Assembly (NCBI GenBank): GCA_038501195.1
Contig: JBBPUQ010000006.1
Coordinates: forward strand, 1,178,001 to 1,242,000
Direction: 5' to 3'
Length of the DNA: 64,000 nucleotides
From: Nemania diffusa
Lineage: Eukaryota > Ascomycota > Sordariomycetes > Xylariales > Xylariaceae
Of the stretch, positions 24,501-34,900 are shown piece after piece; the stretch's first letter is position 1, and every line of letters starts with the position of its first letter. Position numbers and translations under genes: made by a program. The notes beneath the pieces were generated by a model. It worked only from the letters and a program-made list of their open reading frames with translations. It ran no database searches and had not been told where the DNA came from.

Positions 24501-25026
24501 TAAAGACGACATAAGCTCGTGTCTGCTGCTCTAGTGAGGAATAAGAGCGCAGAAAAAGACCCAGACAGAGGAAGACATAAGATAGGCACCTACTTAGACC
24601 CAACTATGCGTAAAATTTAGCTACGCTATTGTGCATACATACGCATAGTTGCCTCGTGGACCTGCTCCGGCACAGCTGGAAAAGTATCATTAGCGGTGGT
24701 TGGGTGCTGCTTTTAGTGGAGAAAGTAGCTCATCTCCATCAAGGCTGCTGCTCAGGGGTTCCGCGCTGATTGGCAATAGTGGCTCCTTAGACACAGTACT
24801 GGATTGGCAGCGGATTGGCACTGGATTAGAAGGAAGACCCGCCCAGCCGTCGGCGCCATCTGATGTTCTAGCCGCTTTGGCACCGAAATAAATAGACCGC
24901 CAGAGCCGGCCCCACCCGTGTAAACAAGACAGCACCACACAACCCCTGCAGTTCCGGTGCCACGCCATCTCCCTCATAATACTCCCCCTTGATAGCCCTG
25001 GACCCAACCCCGTCCGACCCAGCACC
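21503..25026. other. Divergent intergenic region, rqc2 and hex1
   Basis: 3.5 kb with no gene I can support. The left part (21.7-23.1 kb) is strongly AT-rich and includes the 12-bp palindrome CAATGATCATTG at 21954-21965. A GC-richer island at 23220-23450 has short overlapping frames on both strands but no recognisable product. The right part, from about 24.7 kb, should be the hex1 promoter; an AATAAATAG TATA-like site is near 24887. Confidence 0.55.
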
Positions 25027-25086
25027 ATGCACTCCAGTCCCGCTCGAGGCCAGCTGCACCGTTCCCTATTTCTTGCTCGCCAATAG
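25027..25086 (+). other. Possible upstream ORF in the hex1 leader
   Basis: The last ATG before the hex1 ATG-free stretch opens a 19-codon frame (MHSSPARG...) that ends at TAG 25084-25086. If transcription starts upstream, this would be a short uORF. The transcription start is unknown, so it may simply lie in the promoter. Confidence 0.25.
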
Positions 25087-25363
25087 CCGCCTTGCCCCTT
25101 CACCTCCTTTTCTCCCAATTGATCTTTTCATCAGCCCAACCAACCTCACAACCCAACCTGTATCCGCTCTTCTATTTCAGTAGCATCTGCCAGAAAGAAT
25201 CGAGTCTAGAAGTGAGCGATCATTACCGCTGCTTCTTCATCTCCCTTCTTTTCTTTCAGATATTCAGAAAGAAGAGCAAGAGGAATCTTCTTGATCTTCC
25301 TTTCGTTCGTTGAGTTCGAAAGGTTGTCGGGAAGAGGATCCTTGCGCCGTTAAGGTCGTCAAC

Positions 25364-27155
25364 CTGGACTTTGAAGCCCGCGTCCCCGTGCCCTTCAGCA
25401 TCTTCCCTCGAACCTACAAGGAAGCCTCCGAGGCTGAGACCAAGGTCACCAAGACTCACGAAGAGCTAGAGATCAAACTTCCCGCCAAACCCGAAAAAGC
25501 CGGACGGGAAGGTCAATACTCTTCTATCTCCGCCTCTGCTCAGCTACCTCCACGACGTGAGGAGCGATACAGTGAAGAAGAGGTCCGTATTACACGCGAA
25601 GAAGAACGTTACCGCCGTCCCGGTGTCCACCACGAGTATTACGAGGAACATCGGTAAGTCGTTGATTTTTTACGTCTACAATTCTATTACTTCAGCAAAC
25701 AACTCGGGCGGGTCATTCTCGTCCTATTCTGTTTACATATTTTCCGTCTCAATGGCAACGGCAAACCAAGTGGTAAAAAAGCCTAGAGTCCGAAAGGGGA
25801 GCCGAGGGATGCGCGAGACGCGTGTTAGACAGCTAAGACAGCGCGAAGTGGACACTTCAGAGAGAAATGTCTTTCGCACTGTTAGCTGGATCACGAACCA
25901 TTATTTGACTCGCCCCATTCTGGACCCCTGTACTCAAATTTCCTTTTATTGTGACCCATAACCTCGCTTGAGCGAGACAGACCCTGGTTCATGTTGATCA
26001 TGTAAACAATTGGTCTCTGGCAAAGGACTTCTCTAACCATCTTACCCTCCTTCAGCCACAAACCTGCCAACGTCAACGTCTTCCAAGAGTCTCACAAACA
26101 CACCGAGGCTTATCGCCCCCAATACGCTTCATCAACCTACTCTGAGTCTTCCATTGAGGTCGACCGTCACCACAAGCCTCACTACTCTGCCATTGACCGC
26201 ATTGAACGCGAGTACCGCTCTCGTGTCCAGCCTTCTGTCTACAAAGACGAGATCCGCGTCACCGGCTCAACCGTTGACACACCCGCTTACCGCCCTCAGT
26301 TTGACGACCACGTCACTGTAACCGGTACCACCGTTGATACTCCTGCCCACATTCCCCACTACGCAGACAAGGTCTCTTTCACGGAAGAAACCCTTGACGC
26401 TCCTAAGGCACCTGCCCCTACCTATCGCAAAGACATAAAGATCACTGAAAAGACTGTCGAGCAACCTCGACACTCCTCTGCCTACCAGAAGTCTAGAATG
26501 GGCTACTACGACGAAGACGGTTAGTATTTAACGTTATTAGTATGTATTTTGTCTGCTAACCTTGCTACCTCTAGGACACTACCACTCTTTCCGCCACGGT
26601 CTACACAAGATGGCTGACCGTATCTTCCACCCTGAGGGCGAGCGCGTTGAGGTGATCCGTGAGAGCCACACTACGTCTCACGCTCCCCGCTCCAGCAGCA
26701 ATGGCGCTATCCCCAACACTGTCACCATCCCTTGCCACCACATCCGCATGGGTGATATCCTGATGCTCCAGGGCCGCCCCTGCCAGGTCATCCGTATCTC
26801 CACCTCGTCTGCCACTGGCCAGCACCGTTACCTCGGTGTTGACCTGTTCACCAAGCAGCTCAACGAGGAGTCTTCCTTTGTCTCCAACCCTGCCCCCAGC
26901 GTTGTCGTCCAGACCATGCTCGGCCCTGTCTTCAAGCAGTACCGTGTGCTCGACATCCAGGACGGCACTGTCACCGCCATGACCGAGTCTGGTGATGTCA
27001 AGACCGGTCTTGCCGTCATCGACCAGTCTGGCCTCTTCTCTCGTCTGTCATCAGCCTTCCACAAGGGCTCTGGCAGCGTCCGTGTTCTCGTCCTCAACGA
27101 CCACGGCAGCGAGCTTGTCGTCGATGTCAAGACCGTTCACGGCTCTCGCTTGTAA
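25364..27155 (+). CDS. hex1: Woronin body major protein HEX1 (long form; canonical ATG at 26498)
   Basis: Exons are up to 25653, 26056-26519 and 26575-27155. Intron 25654-26055 (402 nt) has GTAAGT, a CTAAC branch site and TTCAG. Intron 26520-26574 (55 nt) has GTTAGT, CTAAC and CTAG. Starting at ATG 26498 gives a 200-residue protein, MGYYDEDGHYHSFRHG..., the usual HEX1 start. The core (PCHHIRMGDILMLQGRPCQV, then QHRYLGVDLFTKQ and QTMLGPVFKQYRV) has the eIF5A-like fold. The protein ends SRL, a peroxisomal targeting signal 1. HEX1 self-assembles into the crystalline core of Woronin bodies, which plug septal pores after wounding. Upstream of 26498 the frame stays open through two exons, but there is no ATG. 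If translated from CTG 25364 (A at -3, G at +4) the product is 444 residues. HEX1 identity is certain; the long-form start is inference. Confidence 0.95.
26246..26485 (+). repeat. hex1: Four degenerate 20-residue repeats in the HEX1 extension
   Basis: In the hex1 frame, four consecutive units share the pattern D-x-[IV]-x-[VIF]-T-x-x-T-[VL]-[DE]-x-P followed by a Tyr/Phe. They begin DEIRVTGSTVDTPA, DHVTVTGTTVDTPA, DKVSFTEETLDAP and KDIKITEKTVEQP. Conservation at the amino-acid level suggests this upstream exon is translated rather than being plain 5' UTR. Confidence 0.75.
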
Positions 27156-27920
27156 TCCTACACATTCTCTTTGTCACCTTTAATGATGTATGGACTCCAT
27201 AAGTCTCATTTCCGCCTGGGTCCCTTCTAGGGCATCTTGTGGCGAGTCTTGGCTAGCGAGGTCGTGCAATACGCGCATGGCTGGGTATTTCTTACATAGT
27301 AGAGGATTTGTAAAAGGGGATGATTTCATGGCAGCATATCAAGTAGATAGCTCTGTATATCGTTGGTAATACATTGTTGGTTACATGGATATTCGCTTTC
27401 GGATCTTGTCGTGTATTGTGAATGCTAACGTATAGAGAGTTCTGGTAATGATTGTATATATGTGAGTGAGTGGTGTAAGTTGCGTGTCGCTGGACGCTGG
27501 CCATCCAGGTACTTAGTGATTGGACCAATCAGGAGTGCTGGATCATCCGGGCTTGGAAGCTCTTGTCTCCTTGCACCAATCATATCACTCCCCACCTCCA
27601 ATACTGTTATCAGTACCTACGCAGTACCTCCAAAGCTTCCGGTCATGAGGGACAAGAAGCACCTTCTTAAACTGGCTATTCCTCATCTATCCCAACCTGA
27701 GCTTCGTTTCATATATCTACTTAACCTCTTCTCTGGAGATCCTCGGTGTTTTTTCGAGCCTCGACGACTTAGAATATCGAGTTTGGAGCTTTGTTCCCTG
27801 CCAGTTGTGTTTGAAACTACTTCCGTCTTATTTGAACCCCGCGTTGAGTGTGATATATCCATCTATCCATCCATCCATACTTTGTCTTTCTAGGCGATCG
27901 ATTCCATACCCATTTTCATC
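27156..27920. other. Intergenic region, hex1 to bleomycin hydrolase
   Basis: Contains the 3' UTR of hex1 and the promoter of the next gene on the same strand. A CCAT-type tetranucleotide run lies at about 27861-27880, just before the start codon at 27921. No ORF is supported. Confidence 0.6.
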
Positions 27921-29574
27921 ATGGGAGCAGAGCAATCAAAGCCTTCTTCCGAGAAGGAGATGGCTTCCCTTTGGCCCGGGCGTTCGCTGAGCTTCGAATA
28001 TGACGATGCCGAGGAAGACTTTGTCCATGTTGATGGCGAGAAAGGTGCCTTTGATGGCAAGCTTCAGCGGAGCCCGGAAGGGCTAGGTATACAGTTGACC
28101 TACGACTGGCAGACAAAGCTATTGGAAGACCCAAAGAATAGGTATGATATTCTAAAAGCCATTTTATATGTGTGTATATGTGTACATATAGTTTCTTTAC
28201 ATCGGCTTTCATGGTCGATTAGTCGATTGATGATGCATCTACAGACTCGCGCTTTCAGCCCTCAGCACCGCAAATCCCAAGGAAGTCCTGATGTCGCGAT
28301 CGGCCAAGATAGCCGATCAACAGGTATTCAACATCCGCATTCCCTTCGAGGGCGCGCCCATTACCAACCAGAGGTCCTCCGGACGATGCTGGCTCTTCGC
28401 GAGCACCAACGTCTTCCGCGTGGCAATCATGCAGAAGTACGGCCTCGACTCCTTTGAGCTGTCGCAGGCGTACCTGTTTTTCTGGGATAAACTGGAGAAG
28501 GCGAATTACTTCCTCGAGAATATTATTGATACGGCCAACGAGGACCTTGACGGTCGCCTCGTGCAGCGCCTTCTCGCCGATCCTGTCAGTGATGGCGGCC
28601 AGTGGGACATGGTTTATAACCTGGTTGAGAAGTACGGCCTTGTCCCGCAAGTGCTATATCCAGACAGCTGGAACGCCATGTCCAGCAGCACAGTCAACTA
28701 CGTCGTCGTAGGCAAGCTGCGTGAATACGCTCTTGTCTTGCGAAACATCATAAAGAACAAGCAAGGTTCCGGCAGGACCGTGGCGATCCTAAAAGCCACG
28801 AAAGAGAGGATGATGCGCGAGATCCACGCGGTCCTCACCCTAACACTCGGCCCGCCGCCCGCGAACGACAAGGCCTTCGAGTGGCAATTCCTAGACAAGA
28901 ACGGCAAGTCGCGCACCGTGCGCAAGACACCCCTCGAATTCGCGCAGGACATCGGCGCCACCGTGCCCAGCAGCGGCTACCAGATCTCGAACGACGCCAT
29001 CAAGGGCATGGTATCCCTCGTGCACGACCCGCGGCACGCGCCCCTGTCCCTCATGACGGTCGACCGGCTCGGCAACATCGTCGGCGGGCGCGGCATCACG
29101 TACCTCAACGTGGAGATGGGCGCGCTCCGGCAGGCGTGCGTGAGCATGCTGCGGGCGGGGCTGCCCGTGTTCTTCGGGTCGGACGTGGGCAAGTTCAGCG
29201 ACCGCGCCGCGGGCGTCATGGACGCCGGGCTCGTCGACTACGGCCTCGGCTTCAACGTCGACATGTACGCCGCCGCCGCCATGGGCAAGGCCGGGCGCCT
29301 GCGCGTCGGCGAGTCCGCCATGACGCACGCCATGGTGCTCACCGCCGTCCACGTCGACGCGCAGACCGGCAAGTGCGCGCGCTGGCGCGTGCAGAACTCG
29401 TGGGGCGAGGCGAATGGGGATAAGGGCTGGTTCGTCATGAGCGATGATTGGATGGAGGAGTTCGTGTACCAGGCTGTTGTTGACCCCAGGTTTGTGAGCA
29501 AGGAGGTTAGGGACGTGCTTAAGAAGGAGCCGATTGTCCTTCCGCTTTGGGACCCTATGGGTGCGTTGGCTTAG
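27921..29574 (+). CDS. lap3: Bleomycin hydrolase (cysteine protease, peptidase C1B)
   Basis: Exons are 27921-28141 and 28245-29574, giving 516 residues. The 103-nt intron (GTATGA...CTACAG) splits an Arg codon. The papain-like catalytic triad is visible: C122 in GRCWLFAS, H435 in MTHAMVLT and N458 in VQNSWGE. N-terminal LTYDWQTKLLEDPKNRLALSA and the C-terminal WDPMGALA are family signatures. Members are cytosolic hexameric aminopeptidases that inactivate bleomycin and homocysteine thiolactone and trim peptides. The protein begins MGAEQSKPSS, which fits an N-myristoylation motif (G2, S6, K7). It ends at ALA, with none of the extra C-terminal residue that yeast and human enzymes remove, so the C-terminus may be in mature form as translated. 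The second half of exon 2 is very GC-rich. Confidence 0.96.
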
Positions 29575-31737
29575 ATGGGACTTGCGATGAACTGTGGAGG
29601 ACTGGCGAGGTAGAGAGTCTTAGATAGACACTCCTCGTATGTGTGATGACCTGGAGGTCATACAAATTCGGATCTTTATGGGAATGAGGATATGACACTT
29701 AGGTAAGTACTGTATAGCTTAGTTAGCTTGTATGCTTCACGAATTTACGCATCGATTATGAACGAATATAGTTTTTTTTAAGGCATTTTGAGCACAGCCT
29801 GTCTTTTAGAACTTCAGTGTTTCTATATCCTAGACATTAGTCAAGCTCCTTTAGGAGTATTATCACAGCTACGTTAGACTAGGATATATTGATTATACTG
29901 ATTGTCCCTATGAAATTTTGTTATAACTGGGTTGATTAATCGGGAGTTATTTGGAAGGAGTAGTAACTAGTTTCATTTCCTAAACACGGATAATGGGAAT
30001 CAATATGCCGTTATTTAGACTTTTGCTTGTCTATTAAGTCTCTTAATTGTGTGTGATTAATTCAAGTTTATTGCTAATTTATGACAACAAAACTCAGAGT
30101 GTCTAGTCCTTACCAGCCCTTGATACTTCAATTATCTGATACACGAAGTGTAGAGAGCCTAGCGAACTGAGATCTAGAAGGATACTCTGCGAGGAAAACG
30201 GAGGGGCTGTAGCTTATAGAAACACGTCTCATGGAATTGTTGGTGAAGTTACCTCGATCGGCCTGAGTTTTCTGTCCTAATTGCGGACAGTCATAATCCT
30301 AACTCGATATCAGATCTTCATGCCGTACAGTATAAAATATTGAACGAGCTAGTTTCACATTTGCCTCCGTTACGTCGGCTTCTCCCCCATTCGTATGTTG
30401 AGCGTGGCCATAAACATCATTGGTATTGAAGGGATTGCTATAAACCTAGGCGAATTAGTTGAGAACGCGATCAAGCAAATATCTACAACTTGTATACAAT
30501 CCGTGAAAAGGTGCGGACTTATACTTCCTCAGTTTATACACTCATTTGAGGGTTCTAAAATCGGCCTTGATTTAAGTTCATGCAGTAGCTATATGAGACG
30601 GATAAAAACGACGCCGTTAATACTCCTACAGTATTGACAGTATATATTGTACGCGGCACTATAGTGAACTGCTGCAAAACACTCATCGCCGATATAGACG
30701 CGTCTGTATGTGGCATTTACGACGCGACAACTACTAGTAACCTAAGTCTTAAATGTAAAGTGAAATTGGTGCTGTCAAGGGCTTCAATAGAAGATGTCCT
30801 ATAGATGATTGATTGGCAAACGAATAGCATGACTGTATTGCTCACTGCGTGTAACTATTTGATAGCAACGGGGCTGCCTATGTTAGTTTAGGTATTCCGA
30901 ATACCTCAGAGTAATATGTTAGGCCGGCAGGAATCTCTCGTCGAGATACCGGGTGCTTATAAAACCCTAGAGCAGACCAAGAGTGACTCTGCTTCCCGTG
31001 AGCAGTGCCTAATATGCAACCATCGCCGATGCCATTCAACAGAGCCCCTTTAGGTTCCGACTGGATTATAAGATGCTGACTGTGTCATGCTGATGTGTTT
31101 GGACTACGTGATATGGGCAAACCTTGAATTTACAAGCTGCAGATGCCGAGATCGACGTCCCTTTACTTACCTTGCAAACGCCACGTGAATGACTTGATAA
31201 AGCAGGCGATGTCGGTAAGACGCTTCTTAGCAGAGTCCAGCCGTCGGCTCACTAGTATAGCTACACCGGCGTGATGGACTAAATTGGGCATTACCTGCTC
31301 TGTTTTGATATCGGCAAAGTCCTATCTCAGTCAGCTGACGGATAGAATGACTACAAAAGGTGGCAACGCCCCTCACCACCTTCTTGTGTAGGGCTACAAG
31401 TGACTAACAAGTGGGCGCAAGGTCGTTGCGGATTTGCGGACAACCGTCTCTGAGTTTCGCCATAACGCTCGCTTACTATGTACGCAGCGATGCACTCATA
31501 CGCGTTCAAGCGGGAGGAGAACGGGGTAGTCAACAGAGCACCACTCCACCGCCGCAACGCGGCTGACGCCCCTAATGGGATCGTGGTTGGGCTCGGGACC
31601 GACCCCGGGTCTCGCTTGACGCAGTCGACCTCGGCAGGTTAGCCGCCGCGGCTGGGCTCTTCTCCAGACGACGAGACGACACTCGTCCACGACATCGCGG
31701 ACTTTGCCGCGCTGACCGTGCAGAGGGGGAGGACAAG

Positions 31738-31992
31738 ATGCTCCGGCTGTCGAGTCTCACGGCACTAGCGGCGAAGCTCGAGACAGCCTCCTTCCGCCGG
31801 ACCTACCCGGACTACTATCCGAGAGGCAATTCGCTAGACGATGTCATCAGCTACACTAAGGCGCAGTCCGACATCGCCTGCGTTCCACGTCGCGGGTGCC
31901 CCGTCGTGTTTTCCCACCACGCGCGGTGGTTCGCCAACCGTGTCAAGGAGGCCAGTGTACAACTCACCCTTTGGCAGACTGGGATTGTGTAG
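31738..31992 (+). pseudogene. Possible gene fragment in a GC-rich island
   Basis: An 84-codon frame starting MLRLSSLTALAAKLETASFR and containing YPDYYPRGNSLDDVISYTKA sits in GC-rich DNA flanked by AT-rich sequence. Codon composition resembles nearby genes, but the frame is closed on both sides and no splice-linked partner is evident. I cannot name a family. It could be a truncated gene, a small gene or chance. Confidence 0.25.
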
Positions 31993-34900
31993 CCGAGACG
32001 GGTTCTCCTGAGGGGAGGCGAGGCGAGGCGGAGCGGGGGGCGGAGAGAAAAACGGGAGGATATTGTGTTTGTTGTGGATTGGTTGGGTGGTGACGCGGGA
32101 TGCGGGCACTCACAGCGAACGATCTCCAGCGGCCATCATCCGATACGTGATCCGTGCATGGGGAGATCTTCTACAGTAGAATCCGGGCAGAGCGGGGATG
32201 GGGTTTGCGAATAAGGCAGCGCGCGGGACGATATGCCCAAGGCGAACGCTTCGGCCGATCGAGTGAGCAAGTTGATGTTCGCCTCTCGGCCGTACGAGTC
32301 ACGGATGGATACACACGCTGTTTCTTATTGACTAGCTAGGCTACAGACTTGACGAGACAAGAAGTCATAGGTTACCATCCACGACAGAACAAATGTAATT
32401 CTAGAATGCTTATGTTACGCTTCAGACTTGCAAGAGTCACCTAAGATGGGACGAGTATTGTGTAGCTACTCCCTCGAGGTGTATGCTCAACTCTTACGCA
32501 TCGGTGTGATACACAAAACCCACAAGGCATCTTATAGGCGAGCAGGAAAAATATACTGCCTACAATCTCAAACTTGATCAAAAGCTGGATTACGCGCTGC
32601 CAACTTACAACCTGTTGGAGACTTGTATAGAGACCGCCAGCAGGGCGTGAGTCACGAACGATAAGCGCGTACACTCGGGCATCACCGCTGCATAATTGCT
32701 GGCGTGTCGACGAACAAATCCGCTTACCTAACTGCCGATTGGTCCTCGCCCATCCAGTGGCCAGGCTTGATGGCTTGTTGCACGAACTCGGCGGCTAGCC
32801 TCGCGCCGTGAATGCCCTTCACCTCTCCAAAATAGATACGATAGATCAAAATGAGAACCAACAGCAGATGGTCATGGGACGAGAGGCGCAAGGGAGCTAA
32901 GAAGCGCTCTCTCCAGAGCTTATTAGTATTTGTTAGTCGAGCAAAGGCGTGGGCGTATGTATAGGCACGGCGCGAACCCGATGGAACGGGCCCGGAACGT
33001 GCAGATACCATGCGCCAGTTTCAGGCAGGGGAGCTCGGCAAGCGGTTATATGCTTGATCTCTGGTCTCTCGAGAGCAGAGATTGCGCGCGTGTACTGTAG
33101 AGCAAGCTTGTTTATTTGTTTCTGGCGACAACACGCTGGTGTAACCAGCGACAAGAGAGAGACAAAACACAGACAGGGCCCACGTAAGCGCGGGCTGAGG
33201 AGGCGAGGATTAGGTTTCCATTGCCTACCTGCCTGCCTGCCTGCCTACCTACTTACCAAGGAAGTGAGCCTTGCAGCCCGAGGGATAGATACCGAGTTTA
33301 GAACAGACAGAATGTTTAGCGGTGGGGACAGAGCGACGAGTCTGTTTCTGTTGGTGTTGTCAGGACGAACGTAGCCTCACACGAAACCTGGTGGGGAGGC
33401 AAGGAGGTTTGTTTGTTGGTACTCGCTGCGGCATCCGGGTACCTTTGTGCTGGTAAGTAGGTATCAATACACCCTGATAGGTGCGGCAGATACTACTAGT
33501 GGGAATCACCGGGACTTGTGCGCAGGCCTTCAGCCTCCATTCTCCATTAGTCTAGCCAGACAGCGAAGGATTTATCTCGAGGCGTGTGGGGAGGCAGATG
33601 TTCATTCTGTAATGCCAACAGCAACACTAGGTTGTCCTTCGCAGGTGGTGCGGCCAAGGCGGGCGCAGGACCGAGATGAGCACACAAGGTCAGCCAGTCA
33701 CGAGGTGCGACCATCGGCAGTGTACGCATAGGTACACAGTCGTGTGCAAGATGCGACTGGTCATTGGCGGGCACAGGAAAGGTACACGTCGCCGTCGCGG
33801 GAGAGAGTTCCTGTGGTATTCTGCTCTGCAGTGGTAGGTAGTGGTGGTGGTAGTGCCATCTACCTATCGGTGCGTTCCGATCTGCGAGAAGGATGAAACC
33901 AGGCAGCACCAAGGCACAAACCGTCTGGAGAGGCGACGGCGAGATGGTATTCCACCTAGGCACGAAAGAGGAGGCACAACCACAACCACTGGGAGCGATG
34001 GTTGATTGTGTGATCCGTCATCCTCACATCCTCACGTCTGATGATTCGCGCGTTAGGCACAAACTGTCCTAATCGTCGAGAGTGGCCATGTGGCTGATCC
34101 AACCCCCTACCTTGCCATTCCCCTGCACACCCATTTATGGCCTTTTGATGGTGATAATTTCCGAAAAGGGACAGAGTGTGCTGTTGGGCTCGTTGTTAGT
34201 GGACAGCTGCTTTGATTGTGTGAAACCCCTGAATGTGTGTGAATGGGCGACATACCTAACCTAACCTGCTTACTTTGCCATTTACTGCACCATGTACGTA
34301 AGTAGTATGTACGCATAGTTGTAGAAGTTATTTACTGTAGAATTATGCGTAGATGATAGATCACCTACCTACCCTAAGGACTCGGGTAGGTACCCGTGCC
34401 CCTTGGGTACATGTAGTTCAGTAGGGCAATAAGTACCTAACAATAGCCTATAGTTAGGTAATTAAGACCCTGCCTCCTCGCTCCGTCTCTTTCTGACGTG
34501 CGCTTTAAACTAGTGTAGCGCGACTAGTGTGGACTAGGTAGGTCAGCTGAAAAGTCCCGGGCGGCCAAGCAGAGCCATTGGGCCATTGACGCAACACCTG
34601 CGGTTTCTTATTTTACCTTTGCACTACCTTCAGCAGCTACAGGGACGTCATCGCGAATACCACCGACGTAATGTCGAAGTCTAGCCGTCGCCCGCTTGGC
34701 ATGGTAGGTAATGCGATGAACAAGATGTTGTCGGGGTAGCTTTGCCTGGCTCAGTCAACCCCATCCCATCTCCATGATAACACGGAATCCCGGTCTTCTT
34801 CTTCTTCCTCTCTCTCCTCTCAACAAACAACCCCCCAAGTTTCTGATTAGTACACATAGAATACTGCGCACTCGCATCTTTTGCAACCCACATATGTCAA

